From Spongospora subterranea (lineage: Eukaryota > Endomyxa > Phytomyxea > Plasmodiophorida > Plasmodiophoridae): 63,455 nt of DNA. A program made the translations under genes and the position numbers. Shown here in pieces: positions 10,300-22,000 of the stretch; the first letter of the stretch is position 1, and each line of letters opens with the position of its first letter. Below the pieces are notes generated by a model. The model saw only the letters and a program-made list of their open reading frames with translations, had not been told where the DNA came from and ran no database searches. Where the stretch lies: contig OUQQ01000035.1 in the NCBI GenBank assembly GCA_900404475.1, positions 1 to 63,455 of the forward strand, read 5' to 3'.

Positions 10300-11226
10300 G
10301 TTCTTCTTCCTCGTCGTTGAACGTCGTGTGTTGTGTAGGGCGTTTTCGTGGTTGGCGATCAGCGTGGCGAAGCCGGAGGCTGCTTGGTTGAGTTCGCTTT
10401 GGGCGGCCTGAAGTTGGCTTTGCAATACTGCGTTGTCTGGCATTGCATCGGCGCTCGCCTTCTTGTGCTGGATAGAGGTATGGTTTTTTATAGCCTTGAT
10501 CGAGCATCGTCGATACTGGATGGGTCGATGTGGTTTGGTGCTCTGTGTTCCTCAACGCGCGCGGTCTCGTTTCGATTAACTTCAGTATCTCATCTACACC
10601 AACGTGCTTCCCATGGCCACCTCCTGATTCCATAATCGCCAGTATTCCATAATTGCCAGTTGTGGTCGTTCAAGGTGTACGATGTCAGATGACTGACAGT
10701 GATAACTGCGTTTACTGGGCCTGTAATCGGCACGAGCCCGCTTGTAAGGCTCGGGAACGCGTGAGTAGCGCCAAACGGGCGATGGTTGTGCTCCGGTGCG
10801 GCAGTTAAGAAGTGCGACACGTCTCCAAGGGACAGTCGTGACGCAAGCGTTCCCAAACTAGCTCGTGCCGGCAACCAGCCATCGTAACCTTGAACGACCA
10901 TAACTGGCAATTATGGACTAAGGAGGTGGCAATGGCAAGCATGGGTTAATGAAGCCGATCGAAACGCGACCACTTGCATCGAGGAACACAGAGCACCCGA
11001 CCATCGAGTATCGACGACGCTCGATCCGGGCCTTCAAAAGCCACACATCTCCTCAGCACAAAGAAGGCGAGCGCCAATGCAATGCGGGACAACCCAGTAC
11101 TGCAAAAGCCAACCGCAGGCAGCCCAAAGCGAACTTAACCAAGCCTTCTCGGGCTTCGCCACGCTGATCGCCAACCACGAAAACGTCCTACATACACACG
11201 ACGTTCAGGGACGAGGAAGAAGAACA
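10300..11226. repeat. inverted repeat of gag-like N-terminus (IR2)
   Basis: Arms at about 10300-10678 and 10883-11226 are reverse complements with scattered mismatches and indels, separated by a 204-bp spacer. Both encode a coiled-coil-like start: minus strand LQSQLQAAQSELNQAASGF then ATLIANHENALH, plus strand SQPQAAQSELNQAFSGF then ATLIANHENVLH. A related peptide (LQNQLKLAQEEIASLRSQ) precedes the gag copy near 6180, so this is probably the 5' end of gag from a related element. Neither arm has a long uninterrupted ORF. Confidence 0.8.
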
Positions 11227-11280
11227 GGCGCCACCACAGACTACCTCGACAACTCATTTATCTACCTATCTGATTAACTC

Positions 11281-11861
11281 AACTTTATTATCAATGATTC
11301 ACATTCACTTTGATTACATCAATCAATTGAAAGGCGATTTGGTTTTGAACCATTCTAAACCGATGCAACAGATCTTACAGATTTCACGATTGGATGAATA
11401 CATGAAAAAATATTAGGTTTTGGCCAAATCGTATGGATGCCATATTGAGATCACGACAACATTCACAAAGCCTGTCCGATTTTAGTGGTCAAAGTTGTCA
11501 CAAATTTTGACCTACGCCATTGGTCATATTCTTCTGACTGTGTTTCCGTCAGTTACATGTGAATTGCGCAACCCCCTTGTGACATGGGGCGCCACTGACT
11601 GCATTGCACACAGAACAAAAATTGTATCCTGTCGGGGATTGGCGTGGCAATAAAGACCTGCAGAAAACATTTGTCCAGCTCTAGCGAGATGGCGGTGCTG
11701 ACCCATCTCTATCCTTGTACAACGGATTATTGGGAGATTTCTGAGATCTGCAAACCAGTCTTGTTGGAAAAGCCGAATTACGGGGAAAGGGGGGGGGCCG
11801 TTGTGGCGGAGTAGCGGGCGGTGTACTGTAATACCGGGTCACAAATCACATCTGATTTGAG
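11281..11861. promoter_or_regulatory. intergenic region, presumed XPG promoter
   Basis: No coding signal is visible. The stretch holds a G-run (GGGGGGGGG near 11790) about 70 bp before the XPG start codon and otherwise AT-rich sequence. By position it contains the XPG promoter, but I can name no specific element. Confidence 0.35.
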
Positions 11862-14848
11862 ATGGGGGTGAAAGGGTTATGGACGTTATTGTCGTGCTGT
11901 GGGCGGCGTATCAAGCTCGAATCCCTAACTGCCAGAGTCCTGGCTATCGATGTGTCGCTGTGGCTGGTTCAGTTCCTGAAAGCCATGAGGCTTGAGGATG
12001 GCCAGGTTCGCCAAGATGCTCATATCATTGGTATTTGTTATCCATACGCGATCTCCTGATTGATTGCTTATCGTTTTATATAGGGATGTTTCGTCGAATT
12101 TGTCGTCTGTTAATGTTCGGTGTCAGACCTGTGTTTGTATTTGATGGTCCAGCTCCAATGCTCAAGCGTAGGACATTAGCGTCACGTCGGCGTCTTAGAG
12201 ATATCAGCGAAGGACGTCTGGAAAGGACTGCCGAAAAAATTTTGCTATCACAATTGAAGTTGAAGACTATCAACGAGCTAAAAAGCAATTTAGAGTCAAA
12301 TGTGGCCAGTGTTGACCTGGATCAAGTTCAGTTGCTGTCAGAGCCGACGAAAGATGAATTTGATGAACTTTTTGGAAGCGAGATGGAGGAAGAGGAATCA
12401 GAGAGTGAAGAGATTGATGATATTGCTATTCCAGAAGGAATTGACATTATGGATCCTGCGACGCTTGCCGTATTACCTTACTCAATGCAATTCGAGATCC
12501 TTGAGCGTATGCGAGAGGAACGCGCCCATCAATCAAGGTAACTGTAGTACTCGTTGTCGATGATGGTTGTGCTTCAACGTTCTTAATTTAGAGTGGTGCA
12601 CATGGCATCTGCTGATACCCCGTCAGGATTCAGCACGGTTCAATTAAATCAGTTCCTTCAGACAAGCGCCTTCAATCAAAAGGTGAATGAAATTCGATCC
12701 TCACTTGGTGATTCTTCTTCGCAATTCATTGTGTCCAATCCCGATCGATCGTATTTTTTTCACAAAGAGCCGCGGTCCTCCACCAAAAGGAAACGCTTCC
12801 AAATTGAAGACATCGAAAAGACCAGCACAGAAATAACACTCGATGAGTTTCAAATGGCGCAGTGGTCGTGTAAATCATGCGATCAAGAGAATTTAGCTAT
12901 TCGTAAATCATGTCAGAAATGCGGGCATCGTCGTGATTGTGAAATAACAACATGGATCTGCGCGACGTGCGCCGCTTTGAATCGGAACACGGAACGGCAT
13001 TGCATATCATGCGCTCAGCCAATGAATCGCAAGGCCCGGTCGAGCTCACCAGCGATTATAGACAGATCTGCCGAAATCGATGCGTTTTTTGAGGACGAGG
13101 AAGAAGTTGTTTCGATTCACTCAGTCACGTCCCAGGATAGAGCTGCATGCTCAGATTTTGCTATTGAAGGATCTTCTGTAGTCCCAGAGCCTTCCGATTC
13201 TCAGGATTATTTCGCAGTGAACACGCATACCATATCATTCTCAGAGGCATCATCTGATGATCTGCTTCACATGCCGAATTCTCGTCTCAACTTTTACCGG
13301 CTTCAACGAAACAGTAGCTTGACAAGTGGCGACGCAGCAATTGCTTGCCGATCAGCACCTGAAGCCAGTGCTCGTGTGTCTTCTGTGTTATCTGACTCGG
13401 GGAGCATCGAAGCGGCTGCCTTATCATCGTCGCCGTCAACACAAAATATCATGTCGCCATCACCAACAAGCTCTCCCGTTCAAGATTCGCTCTTGATTTC
13501 GACTTTAACCCCAGTTAACGATGTTGCAAAGTATTGCGATTTGCCCGATGAATCTTTGGTGGCCTCCTCTGGTGAAGTTGTTTCTGCGTCATTTCCCCCC
13601 AAATCCGTTAGTAGTCCTGACCTTGTTGATATTCTTGTTTTGAGCGACATCCCATCAAAGTTGCCAGCATCTTCACCCTCTGCTGCTCTGCCGCCGTCCA
13701 CTGTTCCTGTTCCCCCAGTTTTGCCTTCTTTATCTGCTCCCGTTTCAATTTTATCCTATCCTCCGCCTATTGTCGTCGTGCCATCGGCAGAAGATTCCCC
13801 TCGTCTCCATCTTCATGATTCTGACGTCAGCCATCGCGATACAGTCCCCGAACTTGCGGCTGTAAGCATTTCTACTCCAGTAATCTCGCCTCTAGTTCCA
13901 TTGTTCTCGAACTCGTCCGACAGACTGGATTCAATCCCGGTGCACTCCGTTGAGGATCTTAATCAACTTGAAAACCAAATCATGGAAGATATTGAGCAGA
14001 TGAAATCGTCACAAAGTCGATTTATGAGGGATTCTGACCACGTTACTAACGATATGGTCGAAGAAGTTCAAATACTACTTCGCCTTTTCGGTATACCGTT
14101 TATTGTCGCGCCAGCCGAGGCTGAAGCGCAGTGTGCCGTACTAGAATCACTCGGGTTGGTGGACGGTGTCGTTTCGGATGATTCAGATGTTTTTCTTTTC
14201 GGCGCTCGCGAGGTGTATAAAAACATGTTCGCTAATCAGAGATTAGTGGAGCGATATCGTGTTCAAGATATAGAGAAAGAGATCGGCGTAAACCGCGAGA
14301 GATTAATCGACATGGCTCTGCTACTTGGCAGTGATTATACTGAAGGTGTTCATGGCATCGGTATTGTCAACGCTATTGAGATCGTCAATGCATTTTCTGA
14401 TCTAACTGAGTTTCGTGACTGGGTCTACTCTGATAAAAACGAAGACGCAGAATGTGTCGCGGAAGATGATCCTGCCAACGATCGGCTTGTTCGTCTAAAT
14501 CAGTTCAAAGTAGCTCATCGTAATATCCGACGAAATTGGCAAGTTTCTAGGCAATTTCCTGACGACGCGATCAAAGCGGCCTATCTTAATCCTCTAGCTG
14601 ACCATGCGAAAGAAGCGTTTTCATGGTCCAAACCCGACATGCTAAATCTGAGGATATTCTGTCAGGATAAGATGGGATGGACTCATCAGCATACTGATCG
14701 TTTAATGACGCCTGTACTGAAAAGATTACAAGACCCGTTATATCAGACTAAGCTTGAAGCTTTCTTTGGTAAAGGCGAAACGGCGGCTACGATTAGGAGT
14801 AAGAGGATCAGGAAAGCTGTACAACATGGCTTGTCACGTTTGTCGTGA
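11862..14848 (+). CDS. ERCC5: XPG/Rad2 structure-specific endonuclease
   Basis: Three exons (11862-12030, 12084-12537, 12592-14848) join in frame to 959 residues. This FEN1/XPG-family nuclease makes the 3' incision in nucleotide excision repair in the nucleus. The N domain begins MGVKGLWTLL and contains LAIDVSLWL and RPVFVFDG; after a helical stretch comes VVHMASADTPSGF, as in XPG. The I domain (about 690-830) has APAEAEAQCAVL, VVSDDSDVFLFG and GSDYTEGVHGIG, supplying the metal-binding acidic residues and the helix-two-turn-helix. QTKLEAFF (926-933) is a PCNA-binding PIP box. Unusually, the spacer carries two RanBP2-type zinc fingers (from about residue 298), with the W-x-C-x2-C-x3-N-x6-C-x2-C spacing exact in both. 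The rest of the spacer is Ser/Pro-rich and acidic, where TFIIH binding occurs in known XPGs. The 3' end overlaps the convergent IQ-motif gene. Confidence 0.95.
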
Positions 14849-15540
14849 TTTCGAGATGCGGCTTTTCCTTGTTTGCGGTGACTCATTTTTTAGTTCAAGA
14901 TGTCGGCGACAAATGAACCCTCTACACATTGCTTGCAATCGAATAATGCTCAGCTTCTGGTTTCGACTAAGTAGTGCACATTTCAATGCAATGGGCGGTA
15001 AGTTCCATTCAGCGGGGCGAGGTGTCTTAGCGTCGAACGCATCAATTTTGACTGGATTAACTTGAAGGTGATTGGCATCTTTCATATAAGAGCACTTGTC
15101 GCCATCCTTGAATGTTGCGGTCATAATTTTCCAACTTATAAATAATGTGATCGGTACGAACTGTACCGTGTTTTGCATCGGTTCCTGCTGTATTATTCAA
15201 GTACATAATCTGAGTAAACTTCAAGCGCGTTTTATATCTGTTCACATGCATGCATGATCAGTATCCATTGATTAACTTTCCATTTTTGAATCGGTCAGAC
15301 TTGTTTGCGTTCCTTCCTGTTTTACGTTGTTGGTAGCGATGCTGCGTTTACCGTGATGTTGAATCGACAACCCTCGTCTGTGGATCGGTGCCGGCTGATA
15401 ATTTTGAGGTGCCCTTTCCAGTAGTTTTCCAAAATCGTTTCCGGGCATTGGGTCGTGTAACGCTTGCTGCAAATTCTGGATACATGGTTATGGCAACACA
15501 GACGCCGATTAGATTGAGGTTGCTCAAGTCTTGACGCCAT
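14834..15540 (-). CDS. small IQ-motif protein (putative)
   Basis: The last exon (from about 15178 to the stop at 14834-14836) ends with RLQAMCRGFICRRHLEL, a good IQ calmodulin/centrin-binding motif (IQxxxRGxxxR type), then a basic tail. Upstream minus-strand frames (MASRLEQPQSNRRLCCHNH near 15540; RAPQNYQPAPIHRRGLSIQ at 15472-15272) look like earlier exons, but I could not fix all splice joins. The stop codon lies inside the end of the XPG coding sequence, so the two genes converge and overlap by 15 bp. If real it is a short basic protein that could bind calmodulin or centrin; the neighbouring SFI1-like gene is a predicted centrin ligand. Confidence 0.45.
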
Positions 15541-15585
15541 CGGTAGTTACAATTGTTTTACGCCATCGGTAGTTACAATTGTTTT
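15534..15585. repeat. 26-bp tandem duplication
   Basis: Two perfect copies of a 26-bp unit (ACGCCATCGGTAGTTACAAT followed by TGTTTT) lie head to tail at 15534-15559 and 15560-15585, at the probable 5' end of the IQ-motif gene. No coding role is apparent. It could be a recent duplication of a promoter element. Confidence 0.85.
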
Positions 15586-16039
15586 ATGGTTGGGGCTTCG
15601 GATCGTTGCACGGTCATTAATCAACTCTGGAAGGTTAAGCTAATGCTTATTTCGACATTCGGATTCTACATATTCGCATCGGGCTACCTCCAGAATCACG
15701 CAATCACGGAGCGCCAAGATTCCTGATGAACGTGGCAACCCATGGACTCCGTTTACGTGGTGATAGAGGCCCCTCCTGCCCTGGATATGCTGTACTACAC
15801 TTGCTGAAATATCATACCGATAGTCTTTGTGATAGGTAAGCAGAGGCCCCTCCGTCCAGCTCTGGTTCCTGTTACTTGCTGCTGTGAAGACGCGTTGTGC
15901 AGTTCGATGATATCAAACATTTGATAACTTATGGTGTGATGGATGTGGGCGTCCTGTTTCTTCCTCGTTTTTGAAGTCCACGTCCAATGCCCACCCTTTT
16001 TTCGCAAATCATCTGAAACGAGTCGGTCCTTGCTGGTCG
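15586..16039. other. intergenic, no gene supported
   Basis: I see no coding sequence I can support. The plus frame that leads into the SFI1-like gene is open from about 15971, but the first in-frame ATG is at 16040. By position this should hold divergent promoters for the IQ-motif gene and the SFI1-like gene. Confidence 0.4.
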
Positions 16040-19000
16040 ATGGATGGGGTTCGAATATCACCAGATGAATTCAATCTGCTATCTAGTATTGTTAGCCAGG
16101 CACAACTCGATCATGGCAGTAGTTCGTCTCCGACATTATGTGATATACTCAATATATTTCACAACATTGACCAGAAATGTGCCATGGATCCGGCATCCGA
16201 TACTCGTTTGTATGATGCGATTATGAAAATTAGTCAATTACCTCAAGATGACTGTCAGTACATTCGTCTACTCCTTTTGAGTTGCTTGTCATTATTTTCG
16301 TAATCGTCAGGGCAGAAGAAGCTTGAGATGGTGAGGATATTGCTGCACAATCCACCGAGTGTGGGTCCAGAACCTTCTGAAAGCGTTCCAAAGCCCTACT
16401 CAAAGCTAGTAATTTCCCGAATCTGCCCTGCATCCTCTGGCATATTGGATAATTTGCCCATCAAGAGGTGGTTTGATCCCGGAGAGTCAGCGCCAGAACC
16501 TGCGGAAAGAGGAGCTGAAGTAACAGCTGAAGTTGACGACCGTCAAGAACAGGGTTATGATAGAGATGAAGGCAAGAAAACTCATACGACAATCAACATC
16601 ACTCCTGCAATGGTTTTCAAGTTCTGGAGAAAATATGCATGCGAACAGAGGTCATCACAGCAGGATCAGCATCATCAAATCAGCGGCTGGGCCAAGGCTG
16701 TTGCATTGTTTCGCCATATATTGTCACGACGTGTACTTTTGGCATGGAGAAATATAATGAGTGATCGTCAGACCAGCTTGTCAAATCTCAATGCAAAGTC
16801 GAAAACCAGACACTGTTTGCGATATTGGCGAAATTTGTTTCTGAGTCTAGTTCGTGAGAGGACATCTCTGCTACTTGCAGTCAATTATTGGTATTCCCAC
16901 TCGATTACTAATGTGATGAGATCGTGGAGACATATTGCTCATAGCACTGCAATGATCCGAAGTCAGCGCTTATTCAACATGATGTCAGCTCACTTTTCGT
17001 CTTGGACGCTGCTGTGCAGAACTAGAATCGACGTCACGCACAAACGAATTTCGATTGTGTTTACTCATATCAGGAAGATCAAGGCTCGATCGCTAAATGA
17101 ATGGCGCAATTGCACAACTCTCAGATGCAATGAGCGAGAGCTATTCAGAATCGCGCTGAGGAGGCAATGCACTCGATTTATTCAGGTCAATGTTTCGTTG
17201 CCCTCAATTGAAACTGAAATAACGATGACAAACAGATGTGGCGAATAGCCCTAGCCCATCATCGCATAATCAGCCTTTTTACATATAAACGGATCACACG
17301 ATGTGTGATACTGGGTTGGAGACGCTACATATTCGATGTCAATAGGTTAATATTGACTTCTGATGACTGATTTGTATTAAAAGAATTGTTCAGGAAACTG
17401 GAACAAGCGGAAAACGCAGTACGACTGATGACTTTATTCACCAAAAAAGTGCATTTTTACAAGTGGAACGCAGCATATCGAATTCGGAGAGCGATTTGTA
17501 TCATGAATGTATCCATGAGACGCCAGCTTCTTTTGGACTCGTTTAGAACAATCCACGCAATGAGTATAGCTGTTCGAGATCAAGGTGCAAAATATCAAAA
17601 GTCAATGGAACACTGGCGGCGGTATGCTCTACATATTGCAATACATTCGTGGCGCAAACATCGCGCTTTTCGCAAAACGATTCAGAATGGAGTTGTTCAA
17701 ATGCAACGCGTGAAATGTCTGATCGCGATGAGAAATTGGTCAGAAAGCAGGAAATCTCGATCTAGGTAATCTCTAAAACTTCATCAATATCGAGGCACTT
17801 TATTCAATCGCATGGCAGGCTGAATTGCATCTTGCCTGATAATATTCAGCATCTTCTAAGGATTCGACTTTCTAATTCGATGTTAAAGTGGAAGCAGTTT
17901 GCTCAGTCACGGATTCACGATCGATATCAAATGCTGTCAATAACTGCAGATTGGCTTAAAATCCATATTCATATATATATTGAACGATGGACGGTTTGGC
18001 GTCTTGGTCGGATTCGTCGACGAGAATCTTCTACAGATGCCAAGCAACACCGAATCACTACCGTTTGTAGATATGTTTGGAGGATGTGGATTCAACTCCA
18101 TGTTGAATCCGTTGTATGCCAATCTGAAATAACAATTTCGCATCGCTTTAGCACCATAAAATCTCGGTTTAACGAGTGGCACTATCAATATCTCTTGCAA
18201 TTACGTCTAAGCACCTATCATCTACGAGCTTCTCACAAAATCATGGCGCGTTGTATGAAGGCGTGGACGAAATATAACCAAACGCTCGTCCGAGTCAATC
18301 GCGTCCAACATCAGGTTTTTATCTCTATTGAAGTCCCATCTACACCCTGAGAATTTTACAGGCTCGGTCGAGTCGTTTGGTGCTGCACATCCGGTCCTGG
18401 CATCAAATAGCAAGTAAATGTGCTGCTCTCAGCAGAATGCGCTTGTACATCGAAGCCCACATCTGCCAAATCTATATCAGGCGGTGGGCTTTGACGTGTT
18501 GCCATTATAGAATTGTGACCAACAATGCGGCAGCATTATGCGGCAGAAGAAGACAACGAGATATTATAGCTCATTGGCAAGGATGGAAGCAGTTGTATGA
18601 AAAGTGTCATGATATCGTGTTTATCATCTAATTTCGGATTTTTGCATATAGATATGATTATCGCTCCGCTGGCAGACAATTTCATGATATTTGCCAGGCA
18701 GTATGGAACAGAATCTGTCTGAGGTTGGGATTTTCCGTATGGAGGCAATGCATGCCATCTATGCGATCAGAGATGGCTACAAGGGACACCATTCGCAGGT
18801 CGCACACAGACCGTATCCTGTCATGCACATTTCATTGCTGGATCGGAATATATCATTATCGATGCCAGCGTCGAAGATTGGCATCGTCACATTATTTTAG
18901 GTTATGGTACAACCAAACTCAAGTAGGTCAAGCAATCACCATTTATTGCAGCCACATTCAACACACTATTCTGTAATTTAGCTTCTTGTACAAGCATCTC

Positions 19001-22000
19001 TATTTCGAAAAAGCTTCTTTCTTCGCCATGGAATTACTCGTCTGGTTCGCTTTCGGTTGACGAGTATAGAGCGTCGTCAGCATCTGAAACTGGCTGATGC
19101 TTTTTGGCAAGGAAGCTTATTTCGCAAATGGTGTAGATATGCAACGATGGTGAAATACGAAAATGTCGTTTCCAACGAGGTTGAACGGTTTACCTTACAC
19201 AGATATATTCGATCATGGAATAGATATCACACTACACGCCAGCGCCTTCGCCATAACGGTGATAAAGTTTGCTCAATTCATGATGGTTGTCTGAAGCGGC
19301 ATATGCTGTCATCATGGGTAGGGCATCTTAAGCGTACTCTTGAGGATCATCGCTCATTCCAAATCGCTATATTCCATCGCCATCGTTTTTTATTAGCGAG
19401 ATGTGTTCAGCAGTTCTTTGCAAATACTGTTTCGCGAAGGCGTCTTCGCCGAATATCTAGTGGCATCCAGCAATTACGATGTATTCGGCTATGGAGAATT
19501 CGATTATTCAAATGGAAACAAAACCATGCGATGCAGGACGTGGCTGATATACATTACGCTGTTCATGCTAAATCAGCGTCAATCCGCCTCTTACTTAGGA
19601 ACATACGTTATAGCAGGGAACGGCGCCAAACACATCACCTGTGTCAACAACAATATAGTCGGATTCTCTTTCTGCGATGGAAGAGATGTTGCCCATACAT
19701 CTCACTCATATCTTCTTCAACATCTACTGCCTCAGGGCATTACGCGATCTCGTGTCTTAGGCGATCATTGACCACCTGGATTGGCGCTTTATCCCGTATT
19801 CGGTATTTTCGTCGTCTTGCTTATCGTCTGTTTGCTTCGATTGTCTGGCAAGATAATGCAATGGCATTTAACACCTGGAAAGATTACATCGCTGTATCCA
19901 AGTTCATAAGCGGCCGTCGCAGGCGGGATCGCGTGTTCAAGTTGTCGCTTTCATTACAATCATGGCGCAGGTTGTACAAGGTCAGCAATTTTAGCAGGCA
20001 GACGACTTCCAAGATTCAGCTACGTGCACTCAGAACATCGTTCACACTGTGGCGCTCTCGACGCACGAGATGTATTGTGAGGCGTGACCATATCAGGGAC
20101 TTTTGTTTTTCTACGATAGTGCCTCAATGCAATCGGGCCACAATGCGGACAGTATTCAGATCTTGGCGTGACTTCTCAAACATCCGGGCCAGGATGTCGA
20201 CTCATGTCAACGATTTTACCAACAATGTGGTCAACAGGCGATATTGGCGGCATCATATGATGGAATGGCATAAATTACATATGGTAATCACAGCTAATAA
20301 GGTTAGGAGCAAACTTCACCAATGGAGTTTCATTGCCTACCTATTTTTGCTGTAGAGATTCTTGTGCAAGAAAGCATGTAGTGGTTGGCTGTTATATCAT
20401 GGGTGGATCCAGTCCATGAAAACAACGGTACAGAAATGTGAGTCTCGGCGCTGTGAGCAAGTACTGTTAAGGTGGCAAGCAAGGTGCAGGAGGCGTCGTG
20501 TAGATGGTGAGAAAACCATGGCGGCGAGGGTAATCTGTCGGAATATGGTAACTCGAGAGATGCTGAACAAATGGATGACGGCATATGGTTACAAAAACGC
20601 CATTGAACGATGCCGGTATGATCATGAACAGGGAGCCAAGAGAATATTATTCAAAAAATGGTATTTTGTGACGATGCCATAGGAGGTTGGTCCGTGCTCA
20701 CCATTTTGTTCAGGATCGCATCGATTGCTATATCCATATCATCCCGTATAGATATGGCCGCCTTCGTATTGCATACCCCATTTTCGCACCTCCACGTTTA
20801 TTTGTCTCAATATCGTCAAGATGATACCCATGTGGATAGCAACCGCCTCCAGCAATTATCGTCTATGTCAGTATCCCAGATGATCATTTCGGTCCATGGA
20901 TATTATCAAGGTATTTCCCACATATTTCACCTTTTTATCATGGCTAAACTGTCCCATTCTTAGCAATATCTTCACCATCGTTACTGCCGGCATCATTTGC
21001 AGCCGCTTGCTCCTGTCTCAGGCAATGGCGGTATTATCATCAGAGAATCGCTTTGTTGAGGTGGAAGTATAATGCTCATGATGCCATCACTGACCGATGT
21101 CAGAATTCTATGGCCCTAGTGTCATTAACGACACGTCGTAAGCATCTCGCCGTTCGATCGTGGCTGAAATATGTTAACCGTAGACGGCAAATTCATGTGT
21201 CTCAATTGTCGTGGAAAATGTCTCGACGCCGTCGAGCGTGGGAGTTATGGATATCGGCATATCATCATTCGTTTTTAGTCAGAACTTATTTTCAACGGCT
21301 ACAGTTATTACATCAGACAAGAATATGGTCATCATGGATATCTTATTGCAAATATCAATACCAAATTAGACAGATCAGATTGTCAATCGAATCTTTTCGA
21401 CGTCACAACTTACTCCAATCACATTTCATGTCTTGGAATTACGATATGGATAGGTTAAGAGGCATATTCCGAGTTATATCAGTGAAGCTGTACATCAAAC
21501 CATCGTACAGACACTGGCAGGAGGTATGGAACTTTCATCATCAAAGGACTGAGTAAGTGGGAAAAACCCCCTGGCATTGTCAGGAGGGCGCTACTGAAAT
21601 GTGCTGGCTGCGTCCAGGGAATTGAGAGAAATTGTGGTGAGCAATCGTATCACATCTGAAAGACATTGGTTCGAACGATGGAGCAACTGTACCATCCTTT
21701 GTAGACAGAGAAGGAGCGCTGTTCATGCGTTCAGAGTTCGACATGAGTTATCGCTGATTCGCCAAATGCTATGCGAGTGGCGATACATATCTGAATATAA
21801 TCAGATGAGAAACAGTCAGCTTTATGATCAATACTTTTACAGCACATTGTCGAATTGGATGAAAAGATGGGTGAAATCATACCGAAATCGCATAAAATCC
21901 AGGCGTATATCACGGTTCATTGAGTCAGTCTGAACATCACCCAATGCTCACCATGTTGAAAGTGAGCCAATGCTATCTTTATAGGGTGCGATCTCATCGT

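Noticed and set aside
13480..13701. Minus-strand ORF within the XPG spacer
   Set aside because: It is antisense to a Ser/Pro-rich coding stretch in a continuous exon.
16044..16058. GGTTCGAATATC, tRNA-like B box
   Set aside because: It lies just after the SFI1-like start codon, and no cloverleaf can be folded from the flanks.
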